Positions 9,776-16,773 of a stretch of 20,696 nt of DNA are shown in pieces. The notes beneath the pieces are model-generated. The model searched no databases and was not told the DNA's origin. It saw only the letters and a program-made list of their open reading frames with translations. This stretch comes from Rhodospirillales bacterium 47_12_T64 (GTDB lineage: Bacteria; Pseudomonadota; Alphaproteobacteria; Kiloniellales; Kiloniellaceae): NCBI GenBank assembly GCA_002162915.1, contig MABB01000117.1, forward strand, positions 1 through 20,696, in the 5' to 3' direction. Every line of letters begins with the position of its first letter. The first letter of the stretch is position 1. Position numbers and translations under genes: made by a program.

Positions 9776-9826
9776 GGTTTCGTGAATAGTTTAAATGGTC
9801 GGTAGACCGGTAGCAGGAAGAGATTG

Positions 9827-10231
9827 ATGGCCAACCAACAGGTGGAATTCGAACTCGTATCACCAGAGAAACTTCTTCTCTCCCAGAACGTCGACATGGT
9901 TGTCGTTCCGGGTGAAGATGGCGACTTTGGTGTGCTGCCGCGTCACGCACCGATGATCTCCACGGTACGCCCTGGCGTGATCGCGATCTACTCTGGTAAA
10001 GAGATTAGTGAGCGTATCTTCGTTGCGGGTGGTTTCGCCGAGGTGACCACCGAACGCTGCACAGTTCTCGCTGAAATTGCTCAACCAGTGAGCGAGCTTG
10101 ATAAAGCAACCGTTCAACAGCAACTTCAAGACGCGAAAGAGGACTTCTCTGACGCTCAGGATGATGCTGGACGTGACGCCGCAAGAAAACAAATCGAATT
10201 GTCTGAAGCCAGGCTTACTGCCATCGGTTAA
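9827..10231 (+). CDS. atpC: ATP synthase F1 subunit epsilon
   Basis: Rotor-stalk subunit that also inhibits ATP hydrolysis; 134 residues from the chosen ATG. The N-terminal beta-sandwich (about 1-85) includes FELVSPEKLL, VVPGEDGDFGVLPRHAPMIS and VAGGFAEVTTERCTVLAE. The C-terminal helical hairpin (about 90-134) is charged. The ATG at 9827-9829 is preceded by AGGA (9815-9818) at 8 nt; a TTG directly before it would add a single residue and is less likely. It is the last gene of the operon: a strong terminator begins 20 bp after its stop. Confidence 0.96.
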   Translation: MANQQVEFELVSPEKLLLSQNVDMVVVPGEDGDFGVLPRHAPMISTVRPGVIAIYSGKEISERIFVAGGFAEVTTERCTVLAEIAQPVSELDKATVQQQLQDAKEDFSDAQDDAGRDAARKQIELSEARLTAIG

Positions 10232-10250
10232 TCTGACAATTTAGAGTAAT

Positions 10251-10287
10251 AAAAAAGCCCGGTGCCAAATTGGCCCGGGCTTTTTTT
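10251..10287. terminator. Bidirectional intrinsic terminator, atpC / PhnA-like gene
   Basis: GCCCGG (10257-10262) pairs with CCGGGC (10275-10280), with an inner GCC/GGC extension around a short A/T loop and one bulged T. Seven T follow on the plus strand (10281-10287), and an A-run precedes on the left (10251-10256), which becomes a T-run for transcription on the minus strand. It separates the atp operon from the convergent PhnA-like gene, and has textbook geometry. Confidence 0.93.
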
Positions 10288-10303
10288 GTTTTTGTTTTCG
10301 TGG

Positions 10304-10888
10304 TCAGGATTTTTTCACAAATTTTGTTAAAATAACAATTTGCTGTCCGCTGACACGGCCTTCAATCTGTTCTGCATTGCCAGGTACCAGTGCGATACCT
10401 CGAACAGCAGTGCCACGTTTCGCGGTGAAGCCTGCACCTTTCACGTTAAGATCCTTGATGAGGGTGACAGTGTCGCCAGCCTCAAGAACTACGCCGTTTG
10501 AATCTAGATGTTTGACGTCGTCTTCATCCGCTTGCGCTTCTGCTCCCGCTCCTGATTGAGCCCAGGCCAGCGTTTCATCCTCGAGATAGAGCATATCCAA
10601 AAGATCTTGTGCCCAACCCTCATTGCTCAGACGATTTAACATCCGCCATGCCATTACCTGTACGGCAGGAACTTGGCTCCACATGCTATCATTGAGACAT
10701 CGCCAGTGATTGATATCGACCTTTTCAGGATTGTTAATTTGATCCCGGCATGTTTCGCAAATCAGGACGGATTGATCAACACTCCCATCTGAACTGGGGG
10801 GAACTTCAAAGCCAGCAAGGTTTTCTGGTGCACTGCAAAGTTCGCATTTTGTTTCACTGCGTGTCAGTAGGTCTTGTTCTGTGGACAT
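10304..10888 (-). CDS. PhnA/YjdM-family zinc-ribbon protein
   Basis: About 194 residues, the long form of the PhnA (YjdM) family. Despite the historical name this family is not the phosphonoacetate hydrolase, and its function is unknown. The N-terminus reads MSTEQDLLTRSETKCELC, with two CxxC pairs (C15/C18 and C44/C47) likely to bind zinc. The C-terminal PhnA domain (roughly the last 70 residues) contains GVVLEAGDTVTLIKDLNVKG and RGTAVRGIALV. I chose the ATG at 10886-10888 because the family begins MSxExxLxxRS. An in-frame ATG at 10901-10903 adds five residues, and the frame stays open to 11002; none has a clear ribosome-binding site. It is convergent with atpC and divergent from the GNAT gene. 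Confidence 0.85.
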   Translation of the reverse strand: MSTEQDLLTRSETKCELCSAPENLAGFEVPPSSDGSVDQSVLICETCRDQINNPEKVDINHWRCLNDSMWSQVPAVQVMAWRMLNRLSNEGWAQDLLDMLYLEDETLAWAQSGAGAEAQADEDDVKHLDSNGVVLEAGDTVTLIKDLNVKGAGFTAKRGTAVRGIALVPGNAEQIEGRVSGQQIVILTKFVKKS

Positions 10889-11072
10889 TTTCTTATTGCT
10901 CATGTTGACGGTATTAGAATTGTACAAGGGCTTGGCTACTCGTGATGGGCCAGTCACCATGACTTTCGGGGGCACCATAGCAGGACGCATATCGGGGAAC
11001 AACTTTGATTGGTGTAGATACTGTTCTGGATGATTATCGATTAATATGATTTATTTATGGAAACTTCTTGTC

Positions 11073-11104
11073 TCAGGTTACTTTAATTTGGTCAGGTTAC
11101 TTTA
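11073..11104 (+). repeat. Tandem 13-bp direct repeat TCAGGTTACTTTA x2
   Basis: Identical copies at 11073-11085 and 11092-11104, separated by 6 bp (period 19 bp). The second copy ends 10 bp before the AAGGAC ribosome-binding site of the GNAT gene. The repeats lie between the divergent GNAT and PhnA-like genes. A tandem operator is the likely explanation. Confidence 0.6.
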
Positions 11105-11125
11105 GCTCGCAGAAAAGGACCCGGA

Positions 11126-11614
11126 ATGCCCTTTATGGAAATGGTTTTTCTCGATGATGGTAGGGTTTTGAGACCCTGCGGCCTGGATGATCTCGAAGCT
11201 GTATCAGAGCTGGTACTAACTGAGGCTGAAAGAAGTATACGACATGATTTTGATGAGGACGGATGGGCAGATTTTGTAGAATATCTTTCATCGGATCATT
11301 TACTAAAGCGATTGGTGACAGGATCAAAGGCCCTTGTTATCCAAGATGTCGATGACAAGTTAAGTGGTTATATTGAAATGGTTGGTGGCCAAATCCTGTT
11401 ACTGTTCATCGCCGAACACGCGCAAAGATTAAACCTTGCATCGCGGCTGTTAAATCGAATACGTGATACGTTTGAGCTTAAGGAGCTCTATGTCAATTCT
11501 TCTACGGCAGGTTTTGATTTTTATCTTGATCAACAGTTTGAGCCCGTAGAAGACTGGAAGCTGATGGCCGGTGTGAAATTCAGACCCATGAAATGGCAGG
11601 AAAATTCAGGATAA
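11126..11614 (+). CDS. GNAT-family N-acetyltransferase
   Basis: Predicted acetyl-CoA-dependent acyltransferase of 162 residues; substrate unknown. The N-terminal strand VLRPCGLDDLEAVSELV is typical of GNAT. The central strand GGQILLLFIAEHAQ is followed by the cofactor loop and helix QRLNLASRLLNRI, where the usual Gly-x-Gly/Ala loop is degenerate. The motif B region VNSSTAGFDFYLDQQFEPV and the ending GVKFRPMKW are clear family hallmarks. The ATG at 11126 has AAGGAC at 11115-11120. It could form an operon with the CHMI-like gene 142 bp downstream. The tandem 13-bp repeat just upstream suggests regulated expression. Confidence 0.8.
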   Translation: MPFMEMVFLDDGRVLRPCGLDDLEAVSELVLTEAERSIRHDFDEDGWADFVEYLSSDHLLKRLVTGSKALVIQDVDDKLSGYIEMVGGQILLLFIAEHAQRLNLASRLLNRIRDTFELKELYVNSSTAGFDFYLDQQFEPVEDWKLMAGVKFRPMKWQENSG

Positions 11615-11690
11615 AGCTATTCTTAGCCAGAATGGTCCAAATTAAAAATGTAAGGCTGATTTAACTTTCAATCAGACGAGCTGTTTACTC

Positions 11691-11715
11691 CGATATTAAG
11701 GGTTACCCGATATCG
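11691..11715 (+). promoter_or_regulatory. Compound inverted repeat upstream of the CHMI-like gene
   Basis: CGATAT (11691-11696) and ATATCG (11710-11715) flank GGG-TTA-CCC (11700-11708), giving an interrupted dyad with nested arms. It lies 41 bp before the start at 11757 and is not followed by a T-run. It could be an operator or a leader hairpin. Confidence 0.35.
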
Positions 11716-11756
11716 AATATTAAAAGCCTCAGCTATAACTCAAGGAATTATCAACG

Positions 11757-12086
11757 ATGCCACACTGTATTATTGAATACGCAGTACCTCTTGCAGAAGA
11801 GGGTATAATCTCACAGCTGGTTGATGATGTGTTTGATGCGGCCGCAAAGTCTGGCTTGTTTGACACAGCTGCGATCAAAGTAAGAGCCATCCCTTTTTCC
11901 GCTTATAAGACTGGTGCAGATCAGCAACTCTATGTGAATACAACCGTTAAACTCTTGCCCGGACGGACAGCTGAGCAGAAGGAAAGCTTGGGTAAGTCGG
12001 TCCTTCAAGCAAAGCAAGGATTACTGGAAGGTAAGGCTTTGCTGTCCGTGGAAGTCGTTGATATTTCAAGCTCGTACTTTAAGTGA
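11757..12086 (+). CDS. 5-carboxymethyl-2-hydroxymuconate isomerase family protein
   Basis: Small tautomerase-superfamily protein of 109 residues, resembling CHMI (HpaF), which isomerises an intermediate of homoprotocatechuate degradation. MPHCIIEYA places Pro2 as the N-terminal catalytic base after Met removal. KVRAIPFSAYKTG and the ending LLSVEVVDISSSYFK also fit the family. AAGGA at 11742-11746 lies 10 nt before the ATG. No other genes of the hpa pathway are nearby, so the true substrate may differ. It is convergent with rppH, with a 15-bp stem-loop between them. Confidence 0.8.
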   Translation: MPHCIIEYAVPLAEEGIISQLVDDVFDAAAKSGLFDTAAIKVRAIPFSAYKTGADQQLYVNTTVKLLPGRTAEQKESLGKSVLQAKQGLLEGKALLSVEVVDISSSYFK

Positions 12087-12094
12087 TTTATACA

Positions 12095-12138
12095 AACGGT
12101 CCCTAATATTGACTCATCCAGATATATTAGGGGCCGTT
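12095..12138. terminator. Stem-loop between convergent CHMI-like gene and rppH
   Basis: AACGGTCCCTAATAT (12095-12109) pairs with ATATTAGGGGCCGTT (12124-12138): 15 bp with a single G-U position and a 14-nt loop. It fills most of the 56-bp gap between two convergent stops. It lacks a good T-run on either strand, so it may terminate inefficiently or protect 3' ends. Confidence 0.6.
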
Positions 12139-12142
12139 GGTA

Positions 12143-12640
12143 TTATTTCCCCAAATCAGAAAACTCTTCAACAAGCTTAATATAAAGATCGCGTTTGAAA
12201 GGAACGATCAGGTCGGGTAACGAAGACATATCTGTCCACTTCCAATCTGAAAATTCGGGGATATCAGTTTCTATATTGATATCGCTGTCTTGACCTTTGA
12301 AACGGAAGACGAACCATTTTTGCTTTTGGCCGCGATAGCGACCTTTCCAGATCTTGGGAACCAGATCACGGGGAAGATCGTAAGCGTGCCAGTCAGCGCT
12401 CTCTGCCACGAGTTCGGCATTGGCTGTTCCTGTTTCTTCTTCAAGCTCGCGAAAGGCAGCCTTAATTGGCTCCTCACCGTCATCAATACCTCCCTGGGGC
12501 ATTTGCCATGCTTTTCCCGGGTTATCAATCCGTTGAGCCACAAAAACTTTGCCATGCTGATTGAGCAACATGATGCCGACACAAGGGCGATAGGGTAGGG
12601 CATCTATATCTGTATCGGTCAGTGTTTTATCAATGGCCAC
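12143..12640 (-). CDS. rppH: RNA pyrophosphohydrolase RppH
   Basis: Nudix hydrolase that removes pyrophosphate from mRNA 5' ends and so triggers decay (also described as a dinucleoside polyphosphate hydrolase); 165 residues. It opens with [11 protein letters not shown], and the Nudix box GX5EX7REUXEEXGU is intact at about residues 50-72, with E65, E68 and E69 as metal ligands. WQMPQGGID and the C-terminal [15 protein letters not shown] are typical of RppH. I chose GTG at 12638-12640: AAGGGAG (12647-12653) lies 6 nt upstream, and the length suits the family. The frame is open to an ATG at 12703, but that would add 21 residues entirely inside the preceding gene. It overlaps the YibQ-like gene by 11 bp. 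Confidence 0.92.
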   Translation of the reverse strand: MAIDKTLTDTDIDALPYRPCVGIMLLNQHGKVFVAQRIDNPGKAWQMPQGGIDDGEEPIKAAFRELEEETGTANAELVAESADWHAYDLPRDLVPKIWKGRYRGQKQKWFVFRFKGQDSDINIETDIPEFSDWKWTDMSSLPDLIVPFKRDLYIKLVEEFSDLGK

Positions 12641-14072
12641 TGCTTTCTCCCTTGTCTTCTTCTGTACTATGACTTGCGGCCGCACTTGTGGAACTGTGAG
12701 CATCCGGCTGACTAACTGGGGTTTCTGGAACTGAAGCTACTGCCGTAAGGGGAACAAGTTGATACCCCTTGCTCTCGAGATTATTTGCCCAAGTGGCGAT
12801 GCGTTCGAGTGTTACCGGGTATGGTCGTCCAGTTGCTATTGCATAGCCATTTTTCAAAGCAATGCGTTCAACCTGCGCAAGCCGCGAATCAATTGCCGCC
12901 CTGCTAAGTTGAGCTTCGTCGATTGCGCGTTGATTTACGGCGACAGGAACGCCGTATTGTGAGCCGAGGCTAACTGCAAGGCTTTCTTTATTTCGACCAT
13001 TGTCGAGGAACAGAAGCCCGTGATCCTTGAAGTATTCCATGACGGGTTTCATTTGCCGCTCAGAGGTGACAAAGCGATCACCCATATAAACGCTCATCCC
13101 TACATATCCTGATCCCCTATTTGCGATCCAGGCAAGGTTGTTTATGTTTCCTTCGGGTTGGCGTCCAGTAAGCAAGGCTTGGGGGCCAGGATCATCTGAT
13201 GGGTAGGACAGGGGTTCCATCGGCAAGTCCAATAGAACTTCATGATGGTGCGATCTCGCCAAGGCAATCCAGCTCTCCAGGTCTCTCGCATAGGGAGTGA
13301 AAGAAAGTGTAATTGTACTTGGCAATTGTCTGATGGCTGCTTCTGTGGCTGCCCGGGAAAGACCTAAGCCAGTTAAAACCAATGCAATTTTTGGTCGGTC
13401 ACCAGCCTCAGGTGGCTTTTGACTATACCGTTTCCAGCTGGGAACGTTGTTTAAAGCGTCCTCATGTGCTGGTTCTGTGGGTGTTAGTGCTGCGATTTCC
13501 GGAGCGGGGTGCTCGGTTGTATGTTCATCGGTTGATGAAGCATGCTCACTGGTATCTTGATGGGCTGTATCCGGGGCAGAGTGTTCAGCTTCAGGCAGTG
13601 ATGTTTCTTGCCCTGTATCTGAGGCCGCTTCATGTTCATTGGAAGGCTCGGCCGCGTGCTCTTCAGGTTGGCTAGCTGGATCGCTATGATTATCTTCAGC
13701 CTCAGTTGTGACATGGGCCTCGTCTGAAGGTTGAGAGTGATCAGTCGTTTCTTCTGCTACCGGGTGGTCAGCTTCAGGAACTTCCTCTGGTGTGTCAGCG
13801 TGAGTAGTTACGTCGGCTTTGTCATGGTCTTCTGATGCGTCATCGACACCATGATCAGGTTCTTCTGATTTACTAGCCATATTGTCAGAACTGTGTGTCT
13901 CGTCGCTGCTCTGATCGCTTGTTTCTACGGGGGGCTCTTCAGTCTGACTTGGAGGAGTATATACATAGGGTAGCGGAACAGAGGGGCCATAAATCGTATA
14001 GCCAGCCGTAGCGCTGATCAGAGAGACCAGCGCTATCCAGCTAACAATAAGGACTATTTTGTTCCAGTTCAC
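12630..14072 (-). CDS. Divergent polysaccharide deacetylase (YibQ-like)
   Basis: Membrane-anchored periplasmic protein of 480 residues. An N-terminal transmembrane segment (about 6-27) leads into a low-complexity linker (about 41-205) rich in Asp, Glu, His, Ser and Thr, then the divergent polysaccharide deacetylase domain (about 226-445). Domain motifs are [48 protein letters not shown] and [14 protein letters not shown]. The family's metal-binding Asp pair (usually IDDxG) reads TGLG here, and the usual NNHMGS reads SVYMGD, so catalysis is doubtful. The start is GTG at 14070-14072 with only a weak ribosome-binding site. It lies 39 bp after ctpA and overlaps rppH by 11 bp. Nearness to envC and gpmI matches enterobacterial yibQ. 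Confidence 0.85.
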   Translation of the reverse strand: MNWNKIVLIVSWIALVSLISATAGYTIYGPSVPLPYVYTPPSQTEEPPVETSDQSSDETHSSDNMASKSEEPDHGVDDASEDHDKADVTTHADTPEEVPEADHPVAEETTDHSQPSDEAHVTTEAEDNHSDPASQPEEHAAEPSNEHEAASDTGQETSLPEAEHSAPDTAHQDTSEHASSTDEHTTEHPAPEIAALTPTEPAHEDALNNVPSWKRYSQKPPEAGDRPKIALVLTGLGLSRAATEAAIRQLPSTITLSFTPYARDLESWIALARSHHHEVLLDLPMEPLSYPSDDPGPQALLTGRQPEGNINNLAWIANRGSGYVGMSVYMGDRFVTSERQMKPVMEYFKDHGLLFLDNGRNKESLAVSLGSQYGVPVAVNQRAIDEAQLSRAAIDSRLAQVERIALKNGYAIATGRPYPVTLERIATWANNLESKGYQLVPLTAVASVPETPVSQPDAHSSTSAAASHSTEEDKGESSGH

Positions 14073-14111
14073 AGCTATCTCAACTGTTTAAAGCATTTGA
14101 CCATAGGCTGC

Positions 14112-15407
14112 TTAGTTACTTGCACTATTACTTGTATTGTATAGCGCAATACCCTGAATCAGATCCAAAGCTCTATCAAGCTGATAATCCAGAGGTTTGC
14201 TCTCTTCAGCAGTTTTTTCGCCTTCTCCGGTTTGCTTGTCTCCGTTGGTGCCACCTTTGTTCTCTAACGCGCCACGCAGGTCGGCTTCCCGCCGTTGGCC
14301 CTTTGTGTCCAAAGTTTCGATTCTGGCCTGTTCAACGGTGATGTCAGGTGCAATTCCTTCAGACTGAATTGATCTGCCGGATGGTGTGTAATAACGACTT
14401 GTGGTTAGGCGCATGGCACCGTTGCCGAGCAGAGGCATGATGGTTTGGACAGAACCCTTACCGAAGGATTGAGTGCCCATAATAATCGCACGGCGGTGAT
14501 CTTGAAGAGCACCTGCAACGATTTCAGATGCAGAAGCAGAACCACCATTGATGAGTACGACCAAGGGCTGGCCATTAATCAAGTCGCCCGAGCGAGCATT
14601 GAACCGCTGCGCGTTGCTGTTGTCACGTCCACGAGTTGATACGATTTCCCCTTGTTCGAGGAAGGCATCAGATACCGAAATTGCTTCCGTAAGAAGGCCG
14701 CCGGGATTAAGCCGGAGGTCAAGAACAAGACCGATCAAGTCATCTCCAAGCTCATCCTGGATTGCCTTGACGGATTTCTCGAGCCCCGGGGTGGTTTGCT
14801 CGTTGAAAGAAGAGACGCGGACGTAACCGACATTGCCTTCAATGCGATGGCGGACAGATCTGACTTTGATAACCGCACGTTCAAGCGTGACATCAAAAGA
14901 GTCGACGCCTTCGCGGCTAATCGTAATTTTGAGCTCGCTACCGACCTTGCCCCGCATTCTCTCAACAGCTTCTTGCAGGGTAAGTCCGAGTACCGCTTCT
15001 CCATCGAGATGGGTGATAAAATCACCAGCTTCTATACCAGCCTTGTCAGCAGGTGTATCATCGATAGGGGACACGACTTTAACAAAGCCATTTTCCATTG
15101 TGACTTCAATACCTAGACCGCCAAACTCTCCGCGGGTCTGGACGCGCATATCTTGAAACGAGTCAGGTGTAAGATAGCTTGAATGCGGGTCGAGGCGGGA
15201 AAGCATGCCGTGAATAGCTGATTCGATCAGCTCTTCATCTGAAACTTCTTCGACGTAGCTGGCCTTGATGCGTTCAAATACATCACCGAAAAGTTCGAGC
15301 TGCCGATAAGTATCGCGCCGCGGATCAACGGGTGCATCAGCTACGAGGCTGGTGGGGAGTGCAATAGCAAAAGCTGTTGTTAAAAGCACTTTTTTGAGAC
15401 TGAGCAT
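14112..15407 (-). CDS. ctpA: Carboxyl-terminal processing protease CtpA (S41)
   Basis: Periplasmic serine protease of 431 residues that cleaves substrates from their C-termini; relatives control cell-wall hydrolases. A signal peptide (about 1-23) is followed by an N-terminal helical region, a PDZ domain (about 95-180, with GGLGIEV and GIEAGDFI) and the S41 core. The Ser-Lys dyad is S292 in GGSASASEI and K317 in GTQSFGKGSVQ, spaced 25 residues as in E. coli Prc. The C-terminal tail (about 370-410) is charged and low in complexity. Its ATG shares one base with the envC stop (TAATG), so it is translationally coupled to a predicted amidase activator, which hints at a joint role in peptidoglycan remodelling. 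Confidence 0.95.
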   Translation of the reverse strand: MLSLKKVLLTTAFAIALPTSLVADAPVDPRRDTYRQLELFGDVFERIKASYVEEVSDEELIESAIHGMLSRLDPHSSYLTPDSFQDMRVQTRGEFGGLGIEVTMENGFVKVVSPIDDTPADKAGIEAGDFITHLDGEAVLGLTLQEAVERMRGKVGSELKITISREGVDSFDVTLERAVIKVRSVRHRIEGNVGYVRVSSFNEQTTPGLEKSVKAIQDELGDDLIGLVLDLRLNPGGLLTEAISVSDAFLEQGEIVSTRGRDNSNAQRFNARSGDLINGQPLVVLINGGSASASEIVAGALQDHRRAIIMGTQSFGKGSVQTIMPLLGNGAMRLTTSRYYTPSGRSIQSEGIAPDITVEQARIETLDTKGQRREADLRGALENKGGTNGDKQTGEGEKTAEESKPLDYQLDRALDLIQGIALYNTSNSASN

Positions 15408-16753
15408 TAACCGTTCACCTTATTGAGATTTGAAGTCTTTGTATTCGTTAGTATCCAGGGTGCTGGATTGATTGGTTGTCCACTTTGACGCAGCTCGAAG
15501 TATATTTCTTCATGTTCCAGCTCTCTGTCACCCATTCGAGCGACCGGTTCTCCTGCCAAAACCCATTGTCCTTCAGTCACATCAATTTTTTCAACGCCTG
15601 CTAATAATGTATGATATCGCCCGGAATGTTCAATGATCAAGATCCTTCCGTAACCACGGAATTCTCCTGCATAGGCTATACGTCCATCAAATGGCGCAAC
15701 CACTTGCGCAGCGGGACGTGTAGCGATCACTAACCCCTTGTCGAATGATACATTTGTCCCCTTTTTTTGCCCGTATTTACTGATCACTCTTCCGCGAGCT
15801 GGGTATAAAAGTACACGTTTCTGGCGAGAAGGGAAGTCTCGTATCTGTGATGGGTCAGGGATTACAGCGAGTTGAGTGACTTTTTCAGGAACTGTTTTTA
15901 TTTTCGCGACGGATTTCTCTGGTGTTACTGATGGTGCTGGTGTCGCAGGTTTTTGTTTTGGCCTTGGTGTTGCGAGTACGAGCCTTTTGCGCTCTTCTTC
16001 AAGCTTTTTGACTAAATCCTTCATGTCACGCGCTTGTTGAGCCAGCTTTTTAATACGCGCGCCTACGGATTTTTGTGATGACGCTGTTTGCGCTTGAAGG
16101 GCTTGTTTTCTCTTTACGAGAATGTTCAGACCATCTCTCTCGCGCTTGAGATTTTTTCGAGATGAGAGAAGTGCGACCCGCTCATCTTCGATTCGGCTTT
16201 TAAGTTCAGCGAGTTCAGCCAAATCGCCTCGTAAATTTTTAACCCGTGTTTCAATCTCAGGAACGGCAACTTTGAGAAGCATGGCTGATCTGACAGTATC
16301 AACAGGAGAGCCTGGAGCTGCGGCGAGCGCCTCTGGAGGTAATAAAGCAATGCGTTGCAGGGCTGATAACGTTCGGCTTAATCTCTCACGATCGCGAGAT
16401 AGGTGGCCTTTTTTTAAAGTGGCCTCTTCTTCAAGCGATAACAGTGTTTCTTCTATCGCAGTCAGATCGCCCTCATAGTTTTGAATTCTGCGAGCTGCCA
16501 CAATGAGATGTCCGCGTAGTTCCGAAAGTTCTTGTCCCAATCGGCTGGAGGCTGCGGTGAGCTTTTTCGCCTCTTTTTTTTCCTGCGCGGCTTTTTGCTC
16601 CAGAGTTTGAATTTTCTGTTTTGCGTCTTGGTTCTGGGCAAGGGCGGGAAGGGTAATGAAAACCAAAGCTGCCACAATCACGCCAGCAATAGCCATCCGA
16701 CCTCTAATGAGAGATGGCTGAATATTACTGTAGATGGTGTGCAAGCTTTTCAC
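15407..16753 (-). CDS. envC: EnvC-like murein hydrolase activator (M23/LytM domain)
   Basis: Periplasmic protein of 448 residues. A signal or anchor segment (about 19-39, ending ALAQ) is followed by long coiled coils (about 42-255), a Pro/Lys-rich linker (about 258-300) and a C-terminal LytM domain (about 325-445). The LytM domain has DKGLVIATR, GRIAYAGEFRGYGRILIIEH and IYFELRQSGQPINPAPWI. These align with E. coli EnvC rather than with an active endopeptidase: the metal-binding HxxxD is missing. The family opens septal amidases (AmiA/B/C types) during cell division. It starts 20 bp after the gpmI stop, and its own stop overlaps the ctpA start by one base. The activator role is inferred from this similarity. 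Confidence 0.9.
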   Translation of the reverse strand: MKSLHTIYSNIQPSLIRGRMAIAGVIVAALVFITLPALAQNQDAKQKIQTLEQKAAQEKKEAKKLTAASSRLGQELSELRGHLIVAARRIQNYEGDLTAIEETLLSLEEEATLKKGHLSRDRERLSRTLSALQRIALLPPEALAAAPGSPVDTVRSAMLLKVAVPEIETRVKNLRGDLAELAELKSRIEDERVALLSSRKNLKRERDGLNILVKRKQALQAQTASSQKSVGARIKKLAQQARDMKDLVKKLEEERKRLVLATPRPKQKPATPAPSVTPEKSVAKIKTVPEKVTQLAVIPDPSQIRDFPSRQKRVLLYPARGRVISKYGQKKGTNVSFDKGLVIATRPAAQVVAPFDGRIAYAGEFRGYGRILIIEHSGRYHTLLAGVEKIDVTEGQWVLAGEPVARMGDRELEHEEIYFELRQSGQPINPAPWILTNTKTSNLNKVNG

Positions 16754-16773
16754 GGATGTCCTCTAATAACCTT

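Noticed and set aside
10889..11002. N-terminal extension of the PhnA-like protein to 11002
   Set aside because: The residues do not match the family start and there is no ribosome-binding site; the stretch is more likely leader or promoter DNA.
11656..11675. CTGATT/AATCAG hairpin after the GNAT gene as a terminator
   Set aside because: Only 6 bp, AT-rich, 8-nt loop and no T-run; too weak to call.
12641..12703. Longer rppH start at ATG 12703
   Set aside because: It would lie wholly inside the YibQ-like gene, and the GTG at 12640 has a strong AAGGGAG ribosome-binding site.
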